A DNA stretch of 64,000 nt from an uncultured Lachnospiraceae bacterium (lineage in GTDB: Bacteria > Bacillota > Clostridia > Lachnospirales > Lachnospiraceae): assembly GCA_934394565.1 (NCBI GenBank), contig CAKRQV010000004.1, positions 121,955 to 185,954 of the forward strand. The letters are read 5' to 3'. Position numbers and translations under genes: made by a program. Below the pieces are notes generated by a model. That model searched no databases. It was not told the DNA's origin and saw only the letters and a program-made list of their open reading frames with translations. This document shows positions 50,566-60,295 of the stretch, in pieces. Every line of letters starts with the position of its first letter. Positions within the stretch are counted from its first letter, which is position 1.

Positions 50566-51933
50566 CTATTTTGCCATGCGCATAATATATTCCTTAAACA
50601 TCTTTCCACGAACTTCGTAATTAGGAAACTGCCCCCAGCTTGCGCAGGCCGGCGAAAGCAGTACCGCATCTCCCGGTCTCGCCAGTCTGGCACAGGTTGT
50701 CACGGCTTCCTCGAGAGTTTCTTCCATAATGATATCCGTAAAGCCAAGCGCTCTGGCCGCTTTTGCAATCTTTTCTTTTGTCTGGCCAATCAGTACCAGA
50801 TAACGAACTTTACCATCAAAAGCGCGAATCCAGTCTTCATAGGAGGATTCCTTATCATAACCACCGCCAATCAACAATGTCGGGCGGTTCATGGCCTGAA
50901 TACCTTTGATCGCCGCATCCGGGTTGGTTCCCTTGGAATCGTTGTAATACGCTACGCCGTCAATCTCTGTCACATACTCAATACGGTGTTCTACCGCACG
51001 GAAAGTCTTTACAGACTGCCGGATGCTGTCCACCGGTACACCGGCACAATATGCCATGGCGATAGCTGCCATAATATTCTCATAGTTGTGCATACCCAGA
51101 AGATGTTGCTCGTGTACATTCAACATACGGATTTCTTCCTTCTTCCAGCGAAGTACGATATCCTCCCCTTCCAGACAGATACCTTCCGAAAGGCTTCTCT
51201 GACTGGAAAAATACAGTACCTGTACCTGCCCCCGTATCTTTTCACCAAATGCCCGGAGTACTTCATCCTCATAATTCAACACAACAACATCCTGCATGGT
51301 CTGATTCTCTGTAATCAGCTCCTTGACACGGATATACTCTTCCATCGTATGATGACGGTTCAGATGATCCTCTGTGATGTTTAAGATCGCACTGACATGT
51401 GGATGGAATGCCTGGATCGTTTCCAGCTGAAAACTGCTGATTTCAGCTACCGTTACCGCATTTTCAGTCATCTGCGTTGAAACAGAAGTATACGGTGTAC
51501 CAATATTACCCACCACATAGACCTCCGGGTAATACTCGTCCATGATTTTGCCAAGAAGTGCTGTGGTCGTGGTTTTTCCATTTGTTCCGGTGATTGCATA
51601 TACCGTACCGGCACCAGTCTGGTAAGCCAGCTCGACTTCACCGATAATCGGAATCTTTTTCTCTTTCATTTTCAAAACCACCGGCAGATCTGTCGGCACA
51701 CCGGGACTTAATACAACCATATCCAGCGTATCCATCAGACTATCCGAAAGTTCTCCCAGCACCAGCGCCGTTTTTTCCGGCATTTTTAATTTGGAAAGTA
51801 TTTTCTCTTTATCTGCATTGTCGTTACCATCATACAGAATCACATTTGCACCCTTTGCCGTCAGAAGATCTGCAGCGCCGATACCACTGATGCCTGTACC
51901 AAATACCAGTACCTTTTTGCCTGAAAATTCCAT
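50566..51933 (-). CDS. murD: UDP-N-acetylmuramoylalanine--D-glutamate ligase
   Basis: The 455-residue Mur ligase adds D-Glu to UDP-MurNAc-L-Ala. N-terminal Rossmann segment VLVFGTGISGIGAADLL (9-25), ATP loop ITGTNGKTTTTALLG (about 114-128), and the C-terminal domain start YYNDSKGTNPDAAIKG are present. It lies 12 nt after mraY with normal length. Confidence 0.96.
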   Translation of the reverse strand: MEFSGKKVLVFGTGISGIGAADLLTAKGANVILYDGNDNADKEKILSKLKMPEKTALVLGELSDSLMDTLDMVVLSPGVPTDLPVVLKMKEKKIPIIGEVELAYQTGAGTVYAITGTNGKTTTTALLGKIMDEYYPEVYVVGNIGTPYTSVSTQMTENAVTVAEISSFQLETIQAFHPHVSAILNITEDHLNRHHTMEEYIRVKELITENQTMQDVVVLNYEDEVLRAFGEKIRGQVQVLYFSSQRSLSEGICLEGEDIVLRWKKEEIRMLNVHEQHLLGMHNYENIMAAIAMAYCAGVPVDSIRQSVKTFRAVEHRIEYVTEIDGVAYYNDSKGTNPDAAIKGIQAMNRPTLLIGGGYDKESSYEDWIRAFDGKVRYLVLIGQTKEKIAKAARALGFTDIIMEETLEEAVTTCARLARPGDAVLLSPACASWGQFPNYEVRGKMFKEYIMRMAK

Positions 51934-51945
51934 GTCTTTTGCCTC

Positions 51946-52905
51946 CTACATTGCCAGAAAACCGATCATACAAAGAATTGCCGTAATAATAGAAAAAATA
52001 AAGACAACTCTTGTCTCCGACCATCCACACAGCTCAAAATGATGATGTATCGGTGCCATCTTGAAAATTCGCTTGCCACCGGTCTTTTTAAAATAAGTCA
52101 CCTGGATCATAACGGAAAGTACCTCAATCACATAGATCAGACCCACGATCAGCAAAAATACCGGCATCTGCAGCATATAAGCACAGCCGGCCACAAAGCC
52201 CCCCAGTGCCAGAGAACCAGTATCACCCATAAACACACTGGCCGGAAAACAGTTAAAGATCAGAAATCCCATCAGAGAACCAAAGACAGCCAAAGTGATC
52301 GGCGTGATATGCACATCTTTGACCAGAGCTGCTATCGTAAAAAAGATTGCTACCATGACTGTAACACTTGACGCCAGACCATCCAGCCCATCCGTAAAAT
52401 TCACGCCATTGACCGTACCAATCACAGCGAAAAATAACAGCGGCACAGCCAGCCAGCCAATATTCAGGCAATAGCCATGCATAAACGGAATCTGCAATGT
52501 AAGCGGAATATCCGTATACCGGATCAGATAAAAAGCAAAGACTGCTGTCACTACAATCTGCAATGCCATCTTTTGCTTTGGGAAAAGACCATCCGAGCGG
52601 CGTAAAACAACTTTTAAAAAGTCATCCAGAAAACCGATCAGACCAAAGCCCAACGTCAGAAACAATACCGGAATAATCTCCGGGTTCGACGGCACATAGA
52701 TCAGTGCTGTCACTGTTGTTGCCAGAAGGAAGATCAGACCGCCCATCGTCGGTGTTCCTGCTTTTTTGAGATGTGACTGTACACCGTCCACACGTTCTGT
52801 CTGTCCCACCTTTAACTTACGCAGAAAAGGGATGATAAAAGGTGCTGTACAGACGCTGATCGCAAAGGCGATGAGTACCGGTATCACTAACATTTTCATA
52901 TCCAT
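51946..52905 (-). CDS. mraY: Phospho-N-acetylmuramoyl-pentapeptide transferase
   Basis: The 319-residue integral membrane enzyme makes lipid I. TPTMGGLIFL, the Asp pair GFLDDFLKV, NGVNFTDGLDGLASS, FMGDTGSLALGG and the loop MAPIHHHFE are the full set of MraY motifs. Ten membrane helices are predicted. It lies between the second penicillin-binding protein gene and murD. Confidence 0.96.
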   Translation of the reverse strand: MDMKMLVIPVLIAFAISVCTAPFIIPFLRKLKVGQTERVDGVQSHLKKAGTPTMGGLIFLLATTVTALIYVPSNPEIIPVLFLTLGFGLIGFLDDFLKVVLRRSDGLFPKQKMALQIVVTAVFAFYLIRYTDIPLTLQIPFMHGYCLNIGWLAVPLLFFAVIGTVNGVNFTDGLDGLASSVTVMVAIFFTIAALVKDVHITPITLAVFGSLMGFLIFNCFPASVFMGDTGSLALGGFVAGCAYMLQMPVFLLIVGLIYVIEVLSVMIQVTYFKKTGGKRIFKMAPIHHHFELCGWSETRVVFIFSIITAILCMIGFLAM

Positions 52906-52992
52906 AGTTTACCCTCTTGTTTCCATAGTCTTTTGTATCAGAAAAAAATTTTATCTTTTGTCTGATTCTTCCACAGTATAATGCTTTTTCCC

Positions 52993-54750
52993 CTACTTCG
53001 CAACCGTTTTATCCCCATCCGTATCCACCACCATTTTTTCTATTCCAAGATATGGCAGTATATTTTCAAAGAGATCTCTTACCACTGGTGCTGCAATTGT
53101 ACCGCCGTAATAGACCCCCTGTGGATTCTCAATAATGCACATTGCCAGCACCGTCGGAGCATCCGCTGGAGCAAATCCCACAAAGGAGGCGATATAGCGG
53201 TGGGCACTTCGTGGCAGTGTCTGTGAGGTCGCTGTCTTGCCTCCGATGCGATACCCCTCAATATACGCCTTGCTGCCGCCGCCCTCCGAAACAACCTTTT
53301 CCAGTGCATATCGGATGGTCTTAGAGGTTTCTTCACTGACAATGCGGCTCTTTTTGCCCCAGGTCAGGATTTTTTTGCTGTTCTTATCTGCTGATGTCAG
53401 GATTTTCCCCAGATGCGGAATTACCATCTGGCCACCATTGATCAGCGCACTGACTGTAGCTGCCAGGCGCACCGGCGTCAGCTGGAAAGACTGGCCAAAG
53501 GCCATCGTCGCCAGCTCTACAGGACCAATATTTTCTACAGCATGCATGATCGTTGTGGCTTCCCCGGGCAGATCGATCCCGGTCTTTTCCAGCAGCCCAA
53601 ACTGCTTGATGCTGTTGTAAAAACCTGCGCTGCCCAGTCTTGCTGCCACATCCATAAACACCGGATTGCAGGAATTTTCTATACCTTCAAGAAAGGTTTC
53701 CGCTCCATGCCCCGTCCTTTTATGGCAATGGATCCGTCTGTCCTCCACCATTCGGTAGCCTCCGCAGTAAAAGCCGTCTGCAAGTGTCACCTTGCCTGCT
53801 TCCAGTGCAGCACTGGCCGTAACGATCTTAAAGGCCGATCCAGGCTCATACGTATCACTCAGACAGGGATTTCTCCACATGGCGTTGAGCAAACTGTTTT
53901 TATCTTTCTCAGAATGCCACACAGTCCCTTCCGGCAGGGTAAACGGATCGTTCAGATGAAATTCCGGGGCATTGACTATAGCATAAATTTCTCCATTTTG
54001 CGGATTCATCACAAGCAGAGAGACTCTGTCAGCATTCTTTTCCGTCAGCACCTTCTGCGCAGCCTGCTGAGCATACATCTGGATATTGAGATCCAGCGTT
54101 GTTGTCAGATCCCATCCGTCCACCGGATCGATCCGCTCTTCTCCATGTTTCTCCAGATCTACACCTTTCGCATCGGTGGTGCTCAGGATCGTACCATTCG
54201 TGCCCATCAACCAGCTGTCGTATTCTGCTTCCAGACCAATGATTCCCTGGTTATCTGCCCCCGTAAACCCCAGTGTCCTGGCTGCCAGCGTGTCATACAG
54301 ATAGGTACGCTTATAGTCCTCGTCAACTTTGACACCGGGAAGCTCCCGTTCACGGATCAGATCTCCGGTTTTTTTATCAATATTCGAAGCGATACGCTCC
54401 ATCGAAGATACCTTTTCCACCTTTTTTTGTACTGTCTCCTCGTCCAGAGAAAGAAGCTGTGTCAATTCCCGGATCACTTTTTCTTCCTCTTTCACCTGAC
54501 TGTGCACCACAGATACTGTGCAGACCGCCCGATTATCAGCCAGCACTTCCCCGTTTCTGTCAAGAATCCTTCCCCGGGCTGCTTTTACCGGCCGTTCTCT
54601 CTCATGCAGATCCTGCGCCTTTTTACTGTAATATGCCCCTTTTGCCACCATCAGTACCGTCAGACGAACCCCCAAAAGCACCAGACATCCCACAAACAGC
54701 CCACAAAGAAGACGTACCTTTTTTCTATGAAATACCTTGTTTTTTTTCAC
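52993..54750 (-). CDS. Class B penicillin-binding protein (FtsI/SpoVD-like), second
   Basis: The 585-residue protein has an N-terminal membrane helix (about 14-34), a dimerisation domain, and a transpeptidase domain. It has YEPGSAFKIVTA (SxxK Ser about 317), ENSCNPVF (SCN) and IGGKTATSQTLPRS, where KTA replaces the usual KTG. No PASTA domain is present. The KTA form is compatible with activity in clostridial relatives. It lies directly after the larger class B protein and before mraY. One of the two presumably serves division, the other sporulation. Confidence 0.9.
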   Translation of the reverse strand: MKKNKVFHRKKVRLLCGLFVGCLVLLGVRLTVLMVAKGAYYSKKAQDLHERERPVKAARGRILDRNGEVLADNRAVCTVSVVHSQVKEEEKVIRELTQLLSLDEETVQKKVEKVSSMERIASNIDKKTGDLIRERELPGVKVDEDYKRTYLYDTLAARTLGFTGADNQGIIGLEAEYDSWLMGTNGTILSTTDAKGVDLEKHGEERIDPVDGWDLTTTLDLNIQMYAQQAAQKVLTEKNADRVSLLVMNPQNGEIYAIVNAPEFHLNDPFTLPEGTVWHSEKDKNSLLNAMWRNPCLSDTYEPGSAFKIVTASAALEAGKVTLADGFYCGGYRMVEDRRIHCHKRTGHGAETFLEGIENSCNPVFMDVAARLGSAGFYNSIKQFGLLEKTGIDLPGEATTIMHAVENIGPVELATMAFGQSFQLTPVRLAATVSALINGGQMVIPHLGKILTSADKNSKKILTWGKKSRIVSEETSKTIRYALEKVVSEGGGSKAYIEGYRIGGKTATSQTLPRSAHRYIASFVGFAPADAPTVLAMCIIENPQGVYYGGTIAAPVVRDLFENILPYLGIEKMVVDTDGDKTVAK

Positions 54751-54808
54751 AAAGAAACCCCACAGGCTCTATCCATTTAATCTATGGATTTTCCTGCGGG
54801 GTTATACA

Positions 54809-57088
54809 TCAGTTGACCATATTTATATCTTCATTGGCGATACCGCCGTCCTCAAGCTGCTGTCCACCGGTTACCGTCTCCGTATCCTGTGGAGGCACGG
54901 CAAGATCGGTATTGTCAGCTTCCTGCGGTGCCTGCGCGTCCGGATCATTGGTAAAATCCGCTGCACCTGTTGTGGTGCCTGCAGTATTTGTGGTCGTATC
55001 TGTTTCCGTCGTATCACCGGCCGTATTCTGGGCTGTACCCGTGGCATCCGTCTGCGTGGTATCGGTCGTATTCCCGGCTGTCTGGGCCGCATCGGTGGTC
55101 GTAGTATTCTTTGCCACCTGCTGGTTATAATTGTAGACCATCATCTCATCCAGAATGCGTACAGCCTTCAGTGTGGTCTGTTCTTCTTCATCCTGAAAGA
55201 TATTCAGATACGGCAACAGCTGTTCCATGATCTTACGGTACAGATACTGTGGATATCGGCTGTCTGCCTGGGAACCGGCATTCGGTTCATCGACAACAAC
55301 ATACACAACAACCTGCGGATCATTAAGCGGTGCAAAGCCAATAAAAGATACCAGATACTTGCCTTTGTTCGCTGAACCCATCTTCTGGGCCGTACCGGTC
55401 TTTCCTCCCATGCTATAACCATTGACCTTGGCATATTTACCGGTACCATCAGAGGCCACAACCGTACCCAGATACTGACGCACCTTTTCTGAAACCTCTG
55501 AAGACACAGCCTGACGTATCACTGTAGACTGCGCCGTATCTACAACTGCACCGGAACTGCTTACAATTTCTTTCATGACCGTTGGTTTATACAGATACCC
55601 ACCGTTTATACAGGCACTGAAAGCATTGATTTCCTGGATCATCGTACTGGTAAAACCCTGTCCAAAAGCAGAGGATGCCAGCTCTGTCACTCCCATGGAG
55701 TCTTTGTTGAATATAATACCGGAAGCTTCGCCCGGCAGATCTATGCCGGTTTTCTGTCCGAAGCCAAATTCTTTCTGATACTGAATAAACTGTTCTGCGC
55801 CCATGGCTGCACCGATCTGCATCATGGCATCGTTGCAGGAATTTTTCAGTGCGTCTGCCAGTGTCTGTTCGCCATGACGTTTCGGATACACACTGCATTT
55901 GATCATGCTGTTACCAAATTTCTCATAGCCATCACAGTAAAAAGTCTCATCCTCAGCTACTGATGCCGCATCCAGTGCTGATGCCACAGTCACCGGTTTA
56001 AACGTAGAACCAAGCTCAAACGGTGTACTGATACAGTAATTCTGCCAAAGCTGTTGCAGATTTTCCAGCATCGTCTCTTCTGACATTGCATCAATTTCCT
56101 GTGTACTGTAAAACTTTGTCAGATCCCTGGGATCATTCAGATCATATGGCTTGGAACTGCCCATTGCCAGAATCTGTCCATTTTTCGGATTCTGTACAAT
56201 TACACCGATATTAGCCGCACCATCCACACCGTTTGGTCCATTGGAAAGTGCTGTCCACATATAATCGATCTGCTCCTCTACGATTTTCTGGATATTGGCA
56301 TCAATCGTTGAAATCACGGTAGAACCATCTTTGGGTTCGATGATCGTCTGCTCTGTTGTATCGTCCTCCGTAACATAACCATACTGACGTCCATTGGTTC
56401 CGTTCAGAACGCTTCCATAATACCCTTCAATCCCCCAGTCAGCCGTCGTGCCATCGTAAGTAAAACCGATTACATCGCAGGCCAGAGAATTTAACGGATA
56501 TACTCTTTTATAATTTTCCTCAAACCATACACCCTTGACATTGTTCCGCACCGCCAGTTCTTCCTCGGACAGAGTCTCTTTCGTTGCTTCGTCCGGTGAC
56601 TGGTATTCTTCAAACGCCTTTTTCTGTTCAATTGTTACTTCTTTCAACAGAATCTGATACTGGCTGTTGGCTGTCTTTTCATCCGTCAGACGGCTGCGGA
56701 CATCAGCTTCATTTATATTGAAAAATTTGACCAGTGCTGCTACCGTTGGCTCGATATAGGGCGTCGTCTTATTCAGTTCTGTATTGACAACCTTGCAGTC
56801 CAGTACAAGATTGTACAGCTTTTCGCTGGTTGCCAGTACTGTACCGTTGGTATCCAGAATGTCCCCCCGCTTAAAAGGCAGTGTCCGACTCGAATACTGC
56901 TGTTGAGACTGGGTCAATACCTTCTTTTTATAGGCATCGCCATCTTTTGCATTAATGAGGGTGATGCGAACTGCTAAACCGACAAAAGCCAGTATGACTA
57001 TTGCAAACAGTCCTACCAGCTTTGTTCTCATCGTAGCGTTCAGTTTTCTTTCGGAATGAGGATCCTTCCGTTTTCTTCTTACTGCCAC
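54809..57088 (-). CDS. Class B penicillin-binding protein with Thr-rich tail, first
   Basis: The 759-residue protein has a membrane helix at about 24-45, a dimerisation domain (RTLPFKRGDILDTNGTVLATSEKLYNLVLD), and a transpeptidase domain. The active-site motifs are FELGSTFKPVTV (SxxK), KNSCNDAMM (SCN) and GGKTGTAQKMG (KTG). After about residue 655 comes a 100-residue extracellular tail rich in Thr, Asp, Ala and Gln, similar in style to the FtsQ tail. It is the FtsI candidate, following ftsL by 15 nt. No PASTA domains are present. Confidence 0.92.
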   Translation of the reverse strand: MAVRRKRKDPHSERKLNATMRTKLVGLFAIVILAFVGLAVRITLINAKDGDAYKKKVLTQSQQQYSSRTLPFKRGDILDTNGTVLATSEKLYNLVLDCKVVNTELNKTTPYIEPTVAALVKFFNINEADVRSRLTDEKTANSQYQILLKEVTIEQKKAFEEYQSPDEATKETLSEEELAVRNNVKGVWFEENYKRVYPLNSLACDVIGFTYDGTTADWGIEGYYGSVLNGTNGRQYGYVTEDDTTEQTIIEPKDGSTVISTIDANIQKIVEEQIDYMWTALSNGPNGVDGAANIGVIVQNPKNGQILAMGSSKPYDLNDPRDLTKFYSTQEIDAMSEETMLENLQQLWQNYCISTPFELGSTFKPVTVASALDAASVAEDETFYCDGYEKFGNSMIKCSVYPKRHGEQTLADALKNSCNDAMMQIGAAMGAEQFIQYQKEFGFGQKTGIDLPGEASGIIFNKDSMGVTELASSAFGQGFTSTMIQEINAFSACINGGYLYKPTVMKEIVSSSGAVVDTAQSTVIRQAVSSEVSEKVRQYLGTVVASDGTGKYAKVNGYSMGGKTGTAQKMGSANKGKYLVSFIGFAPLNDPQVVVYVVVDEPNAGSQADSRYPQYLYRKIMEQLLPYLNIFQDEEEQTTLKAVRILDEMMVYNYNQQVAKNTTTTDAAQTAGNTTDTTQTDATGTAQNTAGDTTETDTTTNTAGTTTGAADFTNDPDAQAPQEADNTDLAVPPQDTETVTGGQQLEDGGIANEDINMVN

Positions 57089-57103
57089 ACGTTTTACCTC
57101 TTC

Positions 57104-57595
57104 TTATTTTTTGTTACCAGATACATTACTGTACTGTCGTACATATCCGCTGCCATCGGTACTGTATGAAACAATCTGCTTTTCTGTCGGATAGTGCATA
57201 TTCAGCTTCTCCGTAGCGATTTTGTAGACCTCATCCAGATCCACCGATGTCTCGTTGGAATTTTCCATCGCATCGTTATCAGACTTCAATTCATTGAGAT
57301 CCGTCTGCAGAGATGCGATTTGCTTTGTCTGTCTGGTTATCTGTGTTTTTAACTCTATATAAGAAACACACATGAACATCGCCATAATAGACATTGCCGA
57401 CAAAAATACGACAAAGCTGCGGCTCATGCTCATGGCTTTTCTTCTGTTTTTTCTTGTTTTTTTGCTGACCTGTCTTTCATGGGTCTGCTCCTGCTCCCAC
57501 TGGGGAACAGTTACCCTGACCGTATTGCCATCCACATAATACCCTGCGGACTCTCTCGTGTCAACCGTTCGTCGGCTTCTATATGCTTTACTCAC
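57104..57595 (-). CDS. ftsL: FtsL-like septum protein
   Basis: The 163-residue bitopic protein has a basic cytoplasmic region (KKTRKNRRKAMS), one membrane helix (about 61-82, FVVFLSAMSIMAMFMCVSYIEL), and an extracellular coiled coil (TRQTKQIASLQTDLNELKSDND). A tail resembling FtsL's DVYKIATEKLNM motif follows (VDLDEVYKIATEKLNMHYP). Position between rsmH and the first class B protein gene supports FtsL. The start is GTG with a weak site. Confidence 0.85.
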   Translation of the reverse strand: MSKAYRSRRTVDTRESAGYYVDGNTVRVTVPQWEQEQTHERQVSKKTRKNRRKAMSMSRSFVVFLSAMSIMAMFMCVSYIELKTQITRQTKQIASLQTDLNELKSDNDAMENSNETSVDLDEVYKIATEKLNMHYPTEKQIVSYSTDGSGYVRQYSNVSGNKK

Positions 57596-57650
57596 CCGGT
57601 TTCACCACCTGATCTTTATTCTGCGCGCAAAACTGTAGTATCGTATGTGG

Positions 57651-58595
57651 TCACTTCGCTGTATGTTTCTCAAATACTCTTAACTTAGCGCTTTTTGAAC
57701 GCGGGTTATGCTCCATTTCATCTGCACTCGGCAGGATTGGTTTTCTCGTGATCACCTTACCCTGTGACTTTCTGCCGCATACGCATACCGGAAAATTCGG
57801 CGGACAGATACACGGGTTTTCATTCTTGCGGAAGATAGACTTAACGATTCTGTCCTCAAGGGAATGGAACGTAATGATACAGATTCGGCCACCGTCGTTC
57901 AAAAAGCCGATCATATCATCCAGAGATTCTTCCAGTACCGTAAGCTCCTGATTCAGCTCGATACGTAATGCCTGAAAGGTCTTCTTGGCCGGATGCCCGC
58001 CTTTCATTCGTACTTTCATCGGAATGGACTGTTTGATAATCTCCACAAGTTCTCCGGTAGTACGGATTGGATCCTTCTGCCGTGCCATGCAGATATGCTT
58101 GGCAATATTTCTGGCGAACTGATCCTCACCGTAATCCCGGATCACTCTGTATAATTCACTTTCACTGTACGTATTTACAATATCCCCTGCTGTTTTTTCC
58201 TGCCGCTGATCCATCCGCATATCAAGCGGTGCATCAAAGCGATAGGTAAATCCCCTGTCCGCTTCATCAAGCTGGTACGAGGATACACCAAGATCAAGAA
58301 CGATCCCGTCCACTCCACAGACTCCCCTTTGCTGCAGCTGGCGGACCATATCGCGGTAATTGCTGCAGATGATCGTTACCCGGTCGCCAAATACGGCCAG
58401 ACGTTCTCCTGCTGCTTTTATCGCTGCTTCATCCTGATCAATACCAAAAAATCTCCCCGTGGCGGATAATCTTTTACAAACTTCGGATGCATGTCCGGCC
58501 CCGCCAAGCGTGCCGTCCGCGTAAACCCCATCCGGTCTGATGTTCAGATTTTCAATGGTTTCTTCCAGTAAAACCGATGTGTGTTTAAATTCCAT
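57651..58595 (-). CDS. rsmH: 16S rRNA (cytosine1402-N4)-methyltransferase
   Basis: The 314-residue methyltransferase modifies C1402 of 16S rRNA. SAM motif YADGTLGGAGHASEVCKRL (about 24-42), GVDGIVLDLGVSSYQLDEADRGF, and the C-terminal CICPPNFPVCVCGRKSQ block are characteristic. It starts 1 nt after the mraZ stop. Old name mraW. Confidence 0.96.
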   Translation of the reverse strand: MEFKHTSVLLEETIENLNIRPDGVYADGTLGGAGHASEVCKRLSATGRFFGIDQDEAAIKAAGERLAVFGDRVTIICSNYRDMVRQLQQRGVCGVDGIVLDLGVSSYQLDEADRGFTYRFDAPLDMRMDQRQEKTAGDIVNTYSESELYRVIRDYGEDQFARNIAKHICMARQKDPIRTTGELVEIIKQSIPMKVRMKGGHPAKKTFQALRIELNQELTVLEESLDDMIGFLNDGGRICIITFHSLEDRIVKSIFRKNENPCICPPNFPVCVCGRKSQGKVITRKPILPSADEMEHNPRSKSAKLRVFEKHTAK

Positions 58596-58596
58596 A

Positions 58597-59028
58597 TCAG
58601 ATCACAATTCCCATTTCCTGCATACCTTCGGCAATGGCATCCATATCGTCATACTTACTGTTTTCTGCCCATTTCGTCTTACTCCAGATCTCGATCCTCG
58701 TAATATTACCGGTCAGAACAACATCCTTTTCCAGACCTGCAAATTCTCTCAGCGTAGCCGGTATGAGAATTCTCCCCTGCTTGTCCAGCTCACAGGATGT
58801 AGCTCCTGCCACGAAAAATCGTGAAAAGGTTCGTGCATTCTTATTCGTCAGTGGTAAAGCTTTGAGTTTTTCTTCGAAAGCGGTCCATTCATCCATGGGA
58901 TAGATAGAAAGACAGCCGTCAAGACCTTTGGTCAGTACGAACTCTTCCCCAAGAAGTTCCCTGAACTTTGACGGTATGATCAATCTTCCTTTCGCGTCAA
59001 TTGAATGACTGTATTCTCCCATGAACAT
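58597..59028 (-). CDS. mraZ: Transcriptional regulator MraZ
   Basis: The 143-residue protein has two AbrB-like domains: YSHSIDAKGRLIIPSKFRELLG at 6-27 and CELDKQGRILIPATLREFAGL at 79-99. MraZ forms a ring that binds direct repeats upstream of its own operon and represses it. Those repeats are visible at 59102-59145. It is the first gene of the dcw cluster. Confidence 0.96.
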   Translation of the reverse strand: MFMGEYSHSIDAKGRLIIPSKFRELLGEEFVLTKGLDGCLSIYPMDEWTAFEEKLKALPLTNKNARTFSRFFVAGATSCELDKQGRILIPATLREFAGLEKDVVLTGNITRIEIWSKTKWAENSKYDDMDAIAEGMQEMGIVI

Positions 59029-59101
59029 AATGTAAGTAACCTCTTATCTGATGATCTGCGGCTCCCTCCCGTAGATCATCTGGCAATGCCTGGGAAAACC
59101 G

Positions 59102-59185
59102 CCACTGTTCCCCCATTCGTTACCACTTTTCTCCACTTTGCACCACTTGTATCCCTATTCTACCCCACACCTATGGAAAGTGCAA
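59102..59185 (-). promoter_or_regulatory. dcw promoter with MraZ-box direct repeats
   Basis: Promoter TTGCAC (59180-59185), 17-nt spacer, TAGAAT (59157-59162). Downstream on the minus strand, AGTGG-type repeats occur with a 10-nt period at 59123-59147 (AAGTGGTGCA, AAGTGGAGAA, AAGTGGTAAC), followed by AATGGGGG and CAGTGG (near 59113 and 59102). This matches the known short-repeat arrangement bound by MraZ. Confidence 0.85.
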
Positions 59186-59265
59186 TAGGAAAACCGAAAA
59201 AAAATCCGCTTTTTTCCTGCATTTTTCTGGAAAAAGCGGCTGTTTGCTGCAAAGCAAAAAGATGC

Positions 59266-59318
59266 AAAAAAACGGCATTTTGGGGGACAGGATACTGCCT
59301 GTCACCCAAAATGCCGGC
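59266..59318 (-). terminator. Terminator of lgt
   Basis: Long stem CGGCATTTTGGG...CCCAAAATGCCG with inner GACAGG/CCTGTC, followed by seven T residues on the minus strand. A second small hairpin, CCGCTTTTT/AAAAAGCGG, lies at 59209-59240. Confidence 0.9.
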
Positions 59319-59362
59319 TTAATTGCTCATATTTTTCTGTAATTTTTTATCTCAGTGGGGGA

Positions 59363-60277
59363 TCATCCCACATTTTTGTTATTCTCTTCCGGTGTGGCAG
59401 GCTTTTCCTCCACCATGCACCCCTCACTGCGGTGTTTAAAATGCTGTCTGGCAAGCCATACAAAGGAACCGATGGCTACTACAGCGGACAGAAGCTGGGA
59501 TACGGCGATCGTTGTTCCCGGAAGCAGCAGCTGATCCGTTCGCAACGCTTCGATCCAGACACGGCCAAGGCCATAACCCATAAGGTAAGTGCAAAATACC
59601 TGTCCGTCAAATTTCTTGTGATATGTGATGTACAGAAGGATCATAAGCAGCGCCAGATTCCACAGACTCTCGTAGAGGAACGTGGGGGATACCTGAATAA
59701 ACTGCACATCGCCTATCGTCTGGACATGATCCCACATGGTCTGCGTAATCTCGTTCGAACGCACCGCTGATACCGGCAGCTGCATTGCAAACAGGCCATC
59801 CGTATACTCACCAAAGGCCTCCCGGTTAAAGAAATTACCCCAGCGACCCATGATCTGGCCAAAGACCACTCCCAGTATCAAAAAGTCTGCCATATGGAGA
59901 AACTTTTTCTTTTTCACATGACAGTACAAAAGCACTGTGATCAGTCCAAAGATGATACCGCCATAGATGGCCAGTCCGCCGTTCCTGATATTGAAGATTT
60001 CCTTCAGATTATCCTTGTACATATCCCAGGCAAAGAACACGTAGTATGCTCTCGCACCGACGATACCGATCAGGATTGCCAGCAGACTGACATCGTAATA
60101 ATTGTCCGGATTTTCACCGAAGCGTTTTGCCGTATACATGATCAGCGCCATGGCGATCAGCATACCGATCACGATCACCACGCCATAGTAGGCGATCGTA
60201 AATCCGAAAATGGAAAAATTCTTTCCCACTTGCTCCAGATGGATGCCAAGATGCGGGAAATAGATCTGCATATCCAT
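59363..60277 (-). CDS. lgt: Prolipoprotein diacylglyceryl transferase
   Basis: The 304-residue membrane protein has about seven helices. It transfers diacylglycerol from phosphatidylglycerol to the lipobox Cys of prolipoproteins. The signature GRWGNFFNREAFG (about 139-151), YYGVVIVIGMLIA and GGLAIYGGIIFG are present. It lies 18 nt after ychF on the same strand, with a terminator behind it. The lipoprotein at 19449-20711 would be one client. Confidence 0.96.
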   Translation of the reverse strand: MDMQIYFPHLGIHLEQVGKNFSIFGFTIAYYGVVIVIGMLIAMALIMYTAKRFGENPDNYYDVSLLAILIGIVGARAYYVFFAWDMYKDNLKEIFNIRNGGLAIYGGIIFGLITVLLYCHVKKKKFLHMADFLILGVVFGQIMGRWGNFFNREAFGEYTDGLFAMQLPVSAVRSNEITQTMWDHVQTIGDVQFIQVSPTFLYESLWNLALLMILLYITYHKKFDGQVFCTYLMGYGLGRVWIEALRTDQLLLPGTTIAVSQLLSAVVAIGSFVWLARQHFKHRSEGCMVEEKPATPEENNKNVG

Positions 60278-60295
60278 AGCTTTTCCTCCGGCATC

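Noticed and set aside
52993..54750. KTA instead of KTG as evidence of an inactive penicillin-binding protein
   Set aside because: The SxxK and SCN motifs are intact, and to my knowledge KTA occurs in clostridial homologues.
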